Position numbers and translations under genes: made by a program. This document shows positions 24,316 to 38,200 of a stretch of 64,000 bases of DNA, in pieces. Positions within the stretch are counted from its first letter, which is position 1. Every line of letters starts with the position of its first letter. Source of the DNA: Hirudinaria manillensis (taxonomy: Eukaryota > Annelida > Clitellata > Hirudinida > Hirudinidae); contig CM067528.1 in NCBI GenBank assembly GCA_034509925.1, positions 5,663,501-5,727,500 of the forward strand. Reading direction: 5' to 3'. The notes below the pieces were generated by a model. That model was not told the DNA's origin, ran no database searches, and saw only the letters and a program-made list of their open reading frames with translations.

Positions 24316-27300
24316 ATGATGTCTCCCCTCTGGAAGTACTTGGTGTGTGCCTGTTTAGTTCTCATCTCTCTCGGTTCTTCCCGAGGCAAAAAGGCGAAAG
24401 CGAAATCAAGGTGAATATTAGTCTAAATAACTTAATTTCAGTATTTATTATTACTGAATCACTTTGCATTCTCCTGACCAGACAGGACGCCGTCATATCC
24501 TCTCTTTTGAAGTCATACGCCAAGAACGATCCGCCGTCAACAAGTTAGTAATTGAATTAATTCTTGGACAAAAAAAATTTGATTTATTTTGTTGCAAATG
24601 GGTCTCCATTGTTAAACATGATAAAACTATTTATAACCGCATAAACAGGACCAAAGCCATACATGCCGCCCCCAGCCACTTGAAATTCTAAACTAAGTCT
24701 TTATCAACAAAATAACTGATGGATTAATGCATAATTTCAGCTATTTATTCATCTTTAAGCGAATAGAATACTCTTAATACTTAAACTTGAATAAACTAAT
24801 AGTATTTGCAGTGAGTAATCAACGATTTGCTGATTTTCACTTCAAAGGAATTTATATATTTATATATATTTCTATAATATAAGGTAAGAACTTATGTAAT
24901 ATAAGATATAAAAATATAAGCATTTAAAGAAAGATTTCAAGCCCAGAACAATACCATCTTTGTCTTCCATTAAGAGGGGATTGATTAAATTAGTTTGAAA
25001 ATTTAATTACTGAAATGCAACAATTCATATCTGCATGATTTGCAAAATAATCTTTTAATCAGAGCAGAACTTCAGAGACACTTTCTTGTCAAGTACAACA
25101 GCCAAGTACAGCAGTACAAGCTGGGTTGCGAATGCCTCATGGCTAATGGCGTTACATCCGCGTTGACTTGTAATCGGAAAAATAAATTAAAACTGATTCC
25201 ACACTTAAGCGAGTGCCACAGAGGTTCAACTGGGCGTGAAAATAAACAGCTTCTATTCAATCAGCGAAGCCACCATGGTGAGTGCCAGCGTTTGCTTGCC
25301 AAACGTAACCATGGTGACGATGGTCGACGTCTTCCCAGGACTACATGGTAAGCTTCTACCTCCGCCAAAGATGGAAAGATAATCGGCTCCAGTTCGATAC
25401 CAGCGAAGCAGGAGTGAAATCCATGAAACTGGGGGATGACATTTGGCCAAGGATTTGGGTACCCGACACCTTCTTCCGGAACGAGAAAAGGGCAAATTTC
25501 CACGACGTGACGGTGGCCAATAGGATGCTCAGATTGGACACGACGGGAATTTTGTTTTACGTCACTAAGTACGGTTTTACACGAGTGATTTTGACATTTT
25601 ATTATCAAGGTCTTAAATTTAGCTCAATTTAATTCCCTGAAATTTAATGATTGTATAGTTAAATATTTTTCTTTTTTATAAAAACAGAATTTCCGCCACA
25701 TTCTCCTGTCAAATGAAGCTCCAAAAATATCCACTCGACACGCAAATTTGTCCAATTTCAATAGAAAGCTGTAAGCAACAGATCTATGAATACTCAGTTT
25801 ATACACTTACACAGTTCTGTAGCATTTTGGTTAATTTGAACACATTTCACATCATAGTCGGATACACGAGCGACACAATGTTCTTCACTTGGATGGAGGA
25901 GAAAGATGAACCAGCCATTGACCTCGGAAACAATAAACAACTGCCTCAGTTCACCCTCGAGAAATTCACCCAACATGATTGCTCTCAGAATTACACTGCA
26001 GGTTGTATTGTCCAAGTCCTGAATATCGATTATTAAACAATAATTTCACGTTATTACTGCCGAGAAAAGCAGGACATAATTGTGGCTTCATGCAAAACTG
26101 TACTTTGTAAAAAATTATTCACATAAAATAAAAATATTATTGCGCAGATTATGATATACAAAACGCATAGGATTTATTTCCACTTTCCATTACGGGTACC
26201 CTCAAGGAATCCTCGGGCTTTCTACCCCCAGGGAGAGCTTTGAAGTAGGAAAGTAATTTCGGTGATCAAAGAGATGTTTGGTTTCTCAATGCTTCTTCTC
26301 CGGGGTTTAATGCTGATCAGAAGTCAATGGAATACGTGAATTATTAACAAACCAATTTGTTAACTTTAGCAGTTACATTTTATAGCAGTTATAATTTAAA
26401 ATTAATCGATTATTTATTCATTGATTAAATAAATGACGTCACTCAGGTTCATATCCATGTCTGGAAGTGAGATTCGTTCTCAGGAGGGACATCGGGTTCT
26501 TTCTAATCCAGGTGTACGTACCGAGCATCCTCATCGTCATCCTCTCTTGGGTCTCTTTCTGGATCAACATCGAATCCTCACCTGCCAGGGTTTCCATTGG
26601 ACTCCTCACGGTCCTTACAACAACAACCATGAGTGCCGGTGCCAGGGCCAGTCTGCCGAGGGTCTCCTACATCAAGGTCATGCAGAATTGTGCTATTTTA
26701 TGTTGTAATATAGAAAGGAGAAAACCTGATTTGAATCTGTAAGGAGGAGTTAAAAACATGAGCGGAATTAAATTAAAAAAAAAAAAAAACCATTTTAATG
26801 ACCCGTCAAAAGGATAATTTTTCATAAATAATGATGAGGTAAATAAATAATGCCCGGCCATAAATAACTCTGTATGTCTGTCGTGGAGCAGGCAATCGAC
26901 GTGTGGATGATAAGCTGCCTGATCTTTGTCTTTGCTTCCCTCATTGAATATGCTGTCGTCAATGTCATGTCACGGAAGAAGCCTCTTTCAAAGGCACACA
27001 ACAAGGTCGTCAAATTCTAAACTGACACCAGTTTTTGTTTTTTAATTCTTTTTTGATAGTTAGTTGTTAACTTATTTTTATTTCTTAAGTTTAACCTTAA
27101 ATTATTTATTCCATGACGATAATAATTTAAATGAATTGATAAGAATTTGTCCGATTTTATTTCAGATTGAATATTGTGCAAAATGTTTCCAAATGGTGAG
27201 AAAGAATCCGAGTTTCAATTTTAAAGTTGACGATATTTGTTTCCTCAAAAAATAAATAACGAGATGGAAATTTTAATTAAATTCCTCGAAAATAATTAAA

Positions 27301-27755
27301 AACAGGACCGACAGAGGAACACGTGCAACTGTATCGAGGTTTCATTTCAAACTTTCCATTGATTAATAAATCAATAATTTAATTAACCAGTGCATGAAAA
27401 AAAAATACGGGCTTATGAGTTAATTTCAAACATTCATCTGATCAATTCAATAATTATTATTTACATATAATTTTTAAAAGCACACAATTATAATAACAAT
27501 AATAATAATTGTTATAACTAAATAACCGACTAATAGTTATTTAATAATAACAATAATAATAATAATTAATCGAATTAACCACGATTTATACAGAAATGCG
27601 AACTGCTCTCCTCTAAGCCAGATTCTGATGGAAAGAAAAGAGCGAGGAACATCGACAAACTGTCGAGGAAATGCTTCCCACTTTCCTTTATATTCTTCAA
27701 CATCATCTACTGGACTGCTTACATCCTACACTCGTCTGGAGAACCCGAGGATTGA
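24316..27755 (+). CDS. Cys-loop ligand-gated chloride channel subunit, glycine/glutamate-receptor-like
   Basis: Pentameric neurotransmitter-gated channel subunit in the plasma membrane. Exons: 24316-24410, 24482-24543, 25210-25277, 25339-25568, 25688-25770, 25858-26001, 26447-26676, 26892-27005, 27594-27755; 1188 nt, 395 aa, all phases close. Signal peptide MMSPLWKYLVCACLVLISLG. Ligand domain: VSFYLRQRWKDNRL, IWVPDTFFRNEKRANFHDVT; the Cys-loop spans CQMKLQKYPLDTQIC (13 residues between cysteines). A second cysteine pair with ten residues between (DCSQNYTAGSYPCLEV) is typical of glycine, glutamate-Cl and histamine-Cl receptors. M1 LIQVYVPSILIVILSWVSFW; before M2 the anion-channel PAR motif (ESSPARVSIG); M3 WMISCLIFVFASLIEYA; M4 LSFIFFNIIYWTAYIL. 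The M3-M4 loop is short and basic. At the site equivalent to glycine-receptor Thr204 there is Ala, so the agonist is uncertain. Confidence 0.93.
27166..27195 (+). CDS. Candidate 30-nt microexon in the channel M3-M4 loop
   Basis: Acceptor ATTTCAG precedes and donor GTGAGA follows a 30-nt open segment (IEYCAKCFQM), phase 0 on both sides, between channel exons 8 and 9 which are also phase 0 at that junction. Skipping or including it keeps the frame. Conservation cannot be judged because this loop varies. Confidence 0.35.
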
Positions 27756-30077
27756 AAGTTTAAGGAAAATTAGGATTATAATAAAATTAAAATTATATTT
27801 GTTGAATTAATGAATTGTAAAATTCTACGAAATCATTAAGAAGAGTTCGTTTGAAAACAGCTTGCAGACTGCACTTCAGAAGAAGTTTTTGTCGTCATTT
27901 TTACTCCATTTGCTTATTGAAGATTTTTGAAACACAAATTTAAAGAATTATATTTATATTTATTTATCCGTGATATTATTAAAGAATTGAATATTTGCGA
28001 CTCTAAAGGTCTCTGAGATCTTTCAGATCCTTTCCAGATTTCCATGTGGAAAAAGGATTAAACGATTTAATCTCCATGATTAATTTGCTTGCATTGCGAT
28101 GAATTTCAACTTTAACGAATCAGCCAACTGGTCATTGGCTCGGATTCTTTCAAAGTTTACTTACAAAAACATCCACCATGTCCTCCATCCATCTTGTGAA
28201 ATTTTCATCCCGCTTTTGCGCTGAATATTTCGCTTCTTAATCTTGAAAAATAACATTAGAAAAATGCCATAAATCCAGAATTTCGAGGGGACTCTTAGTA
28301 TTCATGAGGCTTCGCTCCATCAAGAATGAAGTGTGAAGTGCAAACTTTCTCGGGAAAGGCACGTGGTTAAGTACGAGCGATTAATCAATCAAAATGCACG
28401 AAAACGTACAAAAGTTAGCCGAAAAAAAGGTTAAATCCGAGTGACTTTTGCTTTATTGTCTTCGATAAGAAATGCCACCGCTTGCCTACCGCTTTTATGG
28501 TTCTTGTGGGCTTCTTCTTATCGGAACATTTGCCGATGCTTTTCAATCGCTTTCTGAGTGTTAAGAGCTTTGCTGAAAAGTTATTTATTTCCTTCCGAGA
28601 GGAAAGGAAACTGGTTTTGTCACTGACGCCAGTGCGACACAGTCGACAAGGATAGATTCACTCGGACTAACGGACGGAATTGATTTTTAAACTTTTTAGT
28701 TTAATCCGTTTTTTTTTTTAATCAGTCTTTTACATTGGAATTCAACTATAAGAAAATGATTTAAAAGTTTCCGATTCGAAATACGAAGTCACAGGAAAGT
28801 TTGAAGTAAAAGAAAATCATCGTAGAATTACGTTGGTTGGTTGTTTATCTTTCTGGTAAACTGAATTCTAACAACACACGACTGACCGGAAAAGGACGAA
28901 GTCTTTTTAAGTGCAAAATTCCTTTCAACTCAGGACTTTTCAATCTATTTCGTTGCCACGTGATGGCTTTATTTTTCTTTCAGCCAACAAAATGGCGTCT
29001 TGGAAGTTCAAAGCGTCTTCGAATCCTTGAAGCGGAAGAGTTTCCATGATTCAGTTGCCATCCGAGGGAATCCTTCTTTCCATCAGGATTTGCGCTCATC
29101 TGCGAAGGAATTAAATTCAATTATAAACTCTCTTGTCGAATAAAAACATAGAGAAGAGACTAACTAAAAAGATAAAAAATAAATAAAATGAGATATTCGT
29201 TGACCTGGCCTTTAAAATAAAATAAAATCAAATCAAATTTAAACGAATTTTTCAAGTCTTGGGAGAAAAAACTGACGAATTCGAAGCGCCATTTTCATAT
29301 CTTTCCATTTTTGAACTCAGAAGAGGAGGAAAAGATATTTTTCTCAGCTGAACATTTAATGGAAATAAAGCCTTCTATTGGCTGAGCAGCAGCATGGAAA
29401 TCCTGTGCAGATGAAATGGACACAAAAACATCACGTGCTTTCAGAAAAAGAAAAAAAAAATCCTGCTTAAGAAGGACGAAGGGTGCGATGCTTTTTGAAT
29501 GTTATTATTTTTTTTTATGAACTTGTTAGGATTTTAATTCTTGTTTTATGATTTTTATTATTATTTTATTCATATTTTGTGAATTTTCTTTTTAATATTG
29601 TATAATTGCATTCATTAACGGTTCCATGAGGACATAATAAGTTCTTTACTGTGATTCAGACTCGAGAGAATCAGAATATTTGAATATTTAAATTAAAGAG
29701 AAGAATATTTCATAGCAAAATGACAAACTGCCAAGAGATTATCCACGTAATGCGGTTAGTTATTTTAAAACAAAATAAATATGAACAAAGCACAACAAAG
29801 TCGTAACTAAAATTTATCGCTTCACTTATTACCGTGCAATTATTAAATCTTTTTCCAGCACGACAATCACTTGCAGTCTGCATTAATGAATATTAATGAG
29901 ACATTATTTATAATTTACTCGGACCTTTCATCTGATTGGAGGAAGGGGACAGAGACAGGGATGGATGCATTTTCCCGGGCCCACGAGAGATTTATCTGCC
30001 ATCGTGAGGGTAGCCTCATATGAACCGCATGAGTCTCTACACGTCCAACTCCTGTGCAGAAAATCATTCGTTGAAAC
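27756..30077. other. Intergenic, nothing recognised
   Basis: Between the channel gene and the PLXDC-type gene, both on the plus strand. Unique-looking AT-rich DNA with homopolymer runs but no long microsatellite, no domain-bearing ORF and no RNA gene that I could identify. Confidence 0.6.
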
Positions 30078-31788
30078 ATGAAAGTTGAATGTTGGAAAAT
30101 TATTTTGTTTCACTTCTCAGTCCTTTGCCTGCATCCTCTTCCAGCCGTTTCGATGCTGGGTGAGTTTCAATTCAAAGGTCCTTTGAATTAATCAAGCAAA
30201 TTTTCATTACATGGATGGTTAGTTAGCTTTTTTTTATATTATTATTTTAAATCGCATTCAGGTTCATTTCTGAGTAACTTAGTAATTTAAGATTAAATAG
30301 ATTTTGAGGAAAATCCTAGACCGAATAAATTTAAAACGGTAAGAGCGAAATGCACGACTCTGATGTTTTCTTCTGAACATGTCCTCTGAAGCGTGAAAAA
30401 CACTGAATCTAAATCGACACGCCTGACTCACCCCAAAACACTCGGTCCGAGAAATGAAAGCAATTTTTGCTAATTTTTTTTTGTTTGCTTCACCTCCATT
30501 CTTTCAGGATTGGCAGAACGAAATGATTTTCCTGACGGCCGTGTTATGTTTTTAGAATCGTTGTTTTAATATTCAATCTGATGAATTTCTGTGAAATGTC
30601 ATTTCATCGTAGAGATGCACACTCCTCACGTGACCGATGGCCATGCCACGGGGGCGGTCACCTCGGGCCAAGAAAATATTTCATGCGATGAACTCCTCAA
30701 TTCTTCGACTCCTTCGAACGAATCCTCCACGCGACTGGACGTCCTTCCAAACAAATCCGGGGATTTCCATCCCGGTTTCTATGACGACGGTTGTCACGGT
30801 TGCGAGAAACAAAACACGAGTAATCCAGGAAACGTTTTGCCGCCGAGCATGGACAGGAACGATGGAGGTAAAATGAGGAAGTGTTGCCAATTAAAAGAAT
30901 CAAATGACGATTGCATTTCTGAGGCGCTTTCGGGCACAAGTATTTCCACGACTCGACATCCTGATGAATCATTCGAAGATCCGCCCTTTGATTCCAACGA
31001 AGTTGATACTATTATTAATATTAATATTAATGAGTTATGAGTTTTAATGAGTTATGATAATTTATTCATTAATAACATGTTAATAAATTTAGGACAAGGA
31101 TCACATTTATTACAAGTCATCCATCTTGTATGACGTCGTTGATCAATTCTGGGTGCCGGAGTCAGAATTCCAAATGTTCACAGATTTGCAGACATCTTTC
31201 CTCTCGCCACCACCTTCAACCGCATCATCATCATCACCGCCAACACCAGCGTCGTCATCATCATCACCAACGCTACCACCAACACCATCATCATCATCAT
31301 CACCACCAATGCCATCGTCGTCGTCGTCATCGCTATCACAGCGTTCGAACCCAATTACTTCATCATCTCCACTTCTTGAAGGAATCGTTCACTGGTCAAA
31401 AGACGACCTCCACAGCACACTTTCATTCACTTCACTTACGAGGGAACCATCTTCTTCTTCCTCCTCCTCCTCTTCTTCTTCCTCCTCCTCCTCCTCTTCT
31501 TCCTCCTCCTCTTCCTCCTCCTCCTCCTCTTCTTCCTCCTCCTCCTCTTCTTCTTCCTCCTCCTCTTTATCCACACCATTGCCATTATTATCATCAGCGT
31601 CACAATTGTCGCCAACAGTACAAGAATCTGAGGCAAAGTTAAATTTCCAGCTGAAGAAGCAAGTTACTGAAACTATTAGCCGTCGGCCAACGTCATCGTC
31701 ATCATCATCACTATCATCACCATTACCATCATCATCACCGCTACCACCACCATCATCACCGTCATCATCGTCACCATCACCACCATCG

Positions 31789-31831
<43 letters not shown>

Positions 31832-32654
31832 CACCATTATCAACGTCGTCGTCACAACGTCCGTCTCCCCGTGACCTGATGAAGCATCCTCCAATAAGCC
31901 AAGCAGCGTCTTCCACGTCTCCATGGCAACCTGAAATAGAAGAACGAAGGAATGTTCTGGTCAGTCTTATTTGTTAGCAATAATAACATCAATAATAACA
32001 AATTAATTTATTAATATTTATATTATCAATTATTTATTTATTTTGTTTATTTATCTATTTAATTATTTATTTATTTATTTGTGTTGCCAACGTTCTACTA
32101 GAATCTGGAGATGTGAATGAATGGAATCCATTGATGACTTGAAAGCAATTTAAAAATGTATTCATAAAAGCATAAATTGTTTTAAACTATTTACATATAC
32201 CAACAATTATTATTTAAAATTTATTTTTATTAGTTAGTTATAAAGTTGTATTTATAAAAAAAAATATTTAAAATATTTAAAAAGGTGAGAAATGTTGTTG
32301 ATAAATTTAAAGCCGATGGAAGTTAATTCCTTGAAATGTGAGAATTTCTGCACATTTGACAGGAGATCCGTGCTTATGCTTCGCTAATAAATCTTCACTG
32401 GATGCCTAAACAGTGTTTTGTTTCTATTTATATCGAGGGAAAATCCAAATCGATGAAATCGAAAGTCCACCGTTGGGAAAGGAGCAGTGGTAAATGGAAA
32501 AACCCAGATGTGAATGGATGGTGGACATTGATAAGAATTAACTTGAACGTGATTGGACGTTTGATAAGAACTAACTTGAAAATAGATGAAGGGTTGATAA
32601 CAATTAACTTGGAAATAAATTAATGGATGGACGGACGGATGGATGGATGGATGG

Positions 32655-32690
<36 letters not shown>

Positions 32691-34835
32691 ATGGATGGAT
32701 GGATGGATGGATGGATGGATGGATGGATGGATGGATGGATGGATGGTTGATAAGAATTAACTTGAAAATGAATGGATGGATGGCTGATAAGAATTAACCC
32801 AAACTTCCTCCACGTTTAAAACTCTGAAATTTGTCTCCTCGAAAATTCCTCGTACCATTTATTTCACCTCACCGGTTGATGATGATGATGATGATGATGA
32901 TGGTAATGGTGATGATGATGATAATGATCGTGTCTACGATGATGACACCAAAGATGATAATAATTACTGATTAGTCATTCGTGATGACCTGCGCGGGGGT
33001 GGTGAGTGAAAGTTTGTTTCACTTTCAATCCTCACTTGGATTCAATGCATCATCACGTGACCTGCGCAGACAGAAGATCAAAATTAAATCAGGCCTCAAG
33101 ATGTCGCCAGAAATAATTTTTTTCATGAATTTACCATTTTCCTGATTTTTATTTTTATTTTCTTTTAATCAATTTAAAATCTTGAATTTTTAATAGAATT
33201 ATTAATAGATTTAATTATAAATGCCAAAATATTCCGATTATATTCGTCCGTTCGTTTGCTAATTCATTTGATAAAAGTTTTTACTGCATTTATTTGTAAT
33301 AAACCGTATTAATGAATAATTTCGTAACGATAATAATTTTATTTAAAAAAAATCTTAATAAACTCTTAATAAAATATTCAGGACGCCTACGAAAGGCTTC
33401 AATGGATGAAACATCATTTGGATTATCATTTTCGGTTCTTTTCAACCTTACCAAGGAATTCTGATTTCAAGCCTCCCTGCGGACGATAACATCAAAGATT
33501 TTGTTTCAAGATTCTCTTTTAAGAATTTGTTTCAAATATATGTATAAATATTTGTATTTTTAATATTTGTATATTTAATATTTTTATTATTTGTAATATT
33601 CGCTTCTAATGTCGCTGCAGCTTCTTATCGAGCTAGGACAGCCTACGTCGTTGGTTGTTGTAAATCTTTGAAAGGAAGTTTCTTTCTTTTGTTCGTCCAT
33701 GATTCCAACACATCCCAACTTATTTCTCAACTCCTCGAAAAGTTCCTTCATGAATGGCTTCCAGTCGAACTCTGTTGCTGTTTCAATCGAATGATTCAAT
33801 TCGTCCGTGCATTTCAATCTGTGCAGTGCATCGGCAATTCACCTCATTCACAGCATGCAGCTCATTAACAATTCATGTGTAACAATCAAATCACAGCATC
33901 TCATTAACAATTCAATCAAGGCAAGCACCTCGTTAACAATTCAATCAGAGCATGCACCTTTGCATTGTTAGTAAACAGTTCATCCTTAACAATTAAATCA
34001 AGGCATGCACCTCGTCAACAATTCATCCTCAACAATTCAATCACAGCATGCACCTCGTTAACAATTCATCCGTGCACTCTCAACTCTAAGAGGGAAGTAT
34101 AAAATGACGATTATAAATTCGTGAAATGACCGACTGCGAGTTTTCTCTCAGACGTGACCAAGAAATGCAAGTGGAATGAAGTGCCTGGAAATTGATGCTG
34201 GAAACGTCGAAACGTATGACGACGGATGAGGTCCGTGGGTTAATCGTCGGTGATGGATGGCGGGAATGAATAATTTTTATCGAATTAATGCTTAATTAAG
34301 TTAATTGTTTCTTTTTTAATTTTAATAATTGTTTTGATTTAATGTTCGACATCCGCATTTGCATCTCATGTACTGCATTTGTACACTGTACACTGTGTAA
34401 TGTACAACGTACGTGTACAATGTCTAATTGTATTCTTTGTATCCTTTGAGAGGTTTTGATCTCATTTTCACCGTTTTCCCTTGCCAATTGAATATAAGCT
34501 GGTGGCCGTGATATTATGATATTATTATATTGTGATATTATGATATTATTATATTGTGATATTATGATATTGTGATATTATGATATTATTATGTTATTAT
34601 GTTATTATATTATGATATTATTATATTGTGATATTATTATGTTGTGATATTAAAACCATTTAATCGCTACATTGAGAACCAATCACAATCAAACGATGAG
34701 CAATTCATTCGAACCCTTGTTGGAGTTGAAGTGACGTCGTGGTCACGTGAACATTGAACAGACCAATGAACGATGGGGATGGATTCATGTCCTACACATT
34801 CCTTCCTTCCTTTGTTGGTGTTTAGATTAATGATA

Positions 34836-34867
<32 letters not shown>

Positions 34868-35187
34868 GATGATGGTGGTGATGATGATGATGATGATTGT
34901 GGTGGTGATGATGATGATGATGGTGGTGGTGATGATGGTGATGATGATGATGGTGATAGTGATCTCGACGCCGACGACGATGGTGGTAGTAACAATGCCC
35001 GTGATGATAATGATGTCAATGAAATTTTTTTCCAGACTGTTCCTCTGAGCTTCCAGTTTCCGTTCTACGGCCATGAAGTCAACCAGGTTACCATAACAAC
35101 CGGAGGTGATTTTATTTTATTTTTTCATAAATATTTAAAATAACAATAAAAATTAATAATAATAAGAGGGGTTCGCCCGTGCCTTAT

Positions 35188-35284
<97 letters not shown>

Positions 35285-38200
35285 CAATGATAAATTTCTA
35301 GAAACATTAAAAATAATTTCCAAAGGAGTTGAATGATTGTTGTGATGATAATTATACTTTTCCAAAGAACCGAGACATCATCTTCGTCGCCATGATTACA
35401 TCATTATGTGTCCCGTTGCCATAGAAACGAGGTAGCCTGCATAATAATAGCAGTAATAACAATGACGATAACGGTGATGAAGATGACGACGATGGTAATG
35501 ATGATGACGATGATGATGATGATGATCATCACCATCATCATCATTGTGACGATTAGGTTGTTGCCCAGGAGGATGATGATGATGATGATGATTATGCAGA
35601 GGGTTTAATATTATAAAAAAAAATAAATAAAATCGTTGTCGTCGTAAATGCTTATTATTTCGTGGTATAAATTCTTTGGCAATTCTCTCGCATGACTGGA
35701 TTTTTCATAAGAACGAGGCCTGACTGGGATAAAGATGTTGAGATAAAAGGAATTATGGGACGGTGATGATGACGATGCTAAAAAGGATGGTCATGATGAT
35801 GACGATGACGACGATGATGACGATGACGATGACGACGATGATGACGATGACGATGATGACGACGACGACGATGATGACGACGATGGTGATGACGACGATG
35901 GTGATGACGATGACGATGACGTAGACGACGATGATGACGATGATGACGATGACGACGACTAGGGAGGCAATATTGACTCTGTTGATGGATGGACCTGGTA
36001 ACGAGTTAATTGAAGAACTGCATGATGGAATTTCCAAGTCGTTTTCGGTTACATTGTTAACTTGTTTATAATAATAAAGCTTGCATTAATTATTATTATT
36101 AACTAATAAATTTAATATATCCCTTAATCATATAATAATAAAATATAATATTCATTATACTTCTTTATATAGAATAATTACTTCTACGTACGTCGTAGAC
36201 TGCATCGTTTATTTAACGTATTTTTGTGTGATTTAAGAAAAAAATCATTTTAAAAAATAAATTATCCAATTGATTAAAAATAAATTAGTTTGTCATGAAA
36301 AGGGACGTCTGAAATCTAGTTGAGAAATTGTTTTCATCGATAGATGTCGCAACCCATGACCTTATTGGTTCACGAGAACTTGACCTTTGAAATGATTTGC
36401 ATAATCACTTTATATTTAAACACGTCCGACCAATCACGTGATGACGACGATGATGACGACGACGATGACGATGATGACGAAATTACATAAATATTATATA
36501 AATATGATAATTTATCACCTTAATGCAGTTTTTTTTAAGAGTAATTTAACTAGCTAATCATGTGAATAACGTTTTTTACAAATCAGGGTGTCAAGTCACA
36601 AATATATTTTTTCTTTAAGAAATATTTTAAATTAACTCCGTTTTTGGTCGTCAATCACTTGCTATTGTTTCTCGTGGCAGTTTTTTCTTGCCACAAATAA
36701 GATTTCTCGTTGACACTGTGCCACGACTCCTGACTTTTCCTAATTAACTCCAAATGGGAATAATTCAAAGCAACTTTATTCAGAATATTATTTCGATTAA
36801 ATAACGAACTTGAATTGGAAACAAAGCAATTAAGATTTCTATTAAGGAACATCGACCAAAGACTGCTTAAATGTCACAAAAGCTGAAATAAAACATGTTT
36901 GCTCAGCTGGTTTGTACTACCAAATAGAATAGAAAGTAATTTTTTCCCTATAAAATCCCCGAAAACATGGAACATTTGAACACATGTGGCCACCCAAAAA
37001 ACCCTCCCTAAAACAGCATCATCCGAAAAGATGTCTGCCTGGAACTGTTTTGTTGCCACGGAAACTCAAAGAAAGTGACCAATAACATCGATTTCTTAAT
37101 TTGCTTATTTTCTCTTCAATTCGAATTGACTTCCTTCTTGCCGTCGCCTGTTCTTCCATCTATCCGGAAGGTTCACCATTCATTCATTCATTCGTTCGTT
37201 CTTTCGTTCATTCACTCGTTCATTCGTTCATTCTGTCATTCATCGTCAATATAATCCCGAATACAACACTCGGTTATAAAATATTTACAGCCTCGTTTCA
37301 AAAAGAAATGACGAGTGAAAACATGGCTTCCTTTCAGCCTCATTTTGTCCGAGAATTTATTAAATTTTTTTTTTACAAATCTCACGCTTTGCAACTTAAA
37401 TGTTTAAAATTGTATAATTAATTAATTTTAAATTTATATTTAACGTAAAAAAGTATTCCAATAATTTTGCAGCAAGTCGTAAATGTAATGGGCGCTGAAG
37501 AATATTCTCACTAGAGTCACTTAAATCTCAAATTATCTTAAATTTAATGGATAAAATAAAACGATTATATTGTATTTAACAGATAAAATGAAGTGATTAT
37601 CTTGAATTTAACCGATATAATAAAATGATTATATTATATTTAACAGATAAAATGATAAAAAGTGATTAAATTTAATTTAATTAAACAAGGATTCCTCTAC
37701 GTCAGTGACTTCCTCCACGATTGGCTGTCTGCTACCCAATATGTGGCTCCGTTGATGGCAGATTTCAGTTCAAACTTTTCAGATCGTTCCGATGTTTTGT
37801 ATTTCGACAACGGTTGGTAACTGCTTTTGTATCGCATTTAAGCTTTCCTTGCTATTGCGAAATTGGTTAAATCATTGATCATCGTTCGTTATATGTAAAC
37901 GTCATCAAATACTTATTAATTATGCTTTTAAAATCTATTTACCAATCAAGTTGTCATAAATTAACAATTCTTGTTCCGGCGTTTTGTTCTTGCTGTTAAC
38001 TGCTTTTCTTACTTTTGAGAAACTCGTCCGCCAATGTTCTCATTATCCTCCTTCTCACCTTTTTAACGTAATCGTCATCAGCATCGTGTTTTCTTCCTCT
38101 TCTTTTTCTTCTTCTTCATCATCATCATCACCACCATCGTCGTGGTCATCTTCTTCTTCACCAACAACGGTCCTAGAAGGAGGGGGAGTGGATTGTTGGT

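Noticed and set aside
31389..31924. Minus-strand Asp/Glu/Met-rich ORFs
   Set aside because: Antisense shadows of the PLXDC serine-rich exon.
33382..33490. Acceptor-preceded frame [20 protein letters not shown] in PLXDC intron 3
   Set aside because: It has a fair TTCAG acceptor, but I see no donor in phase before its stop, and exons 3 and 4 already join in phase 0 with family alignment intact. It could be a rare alternative last exon.
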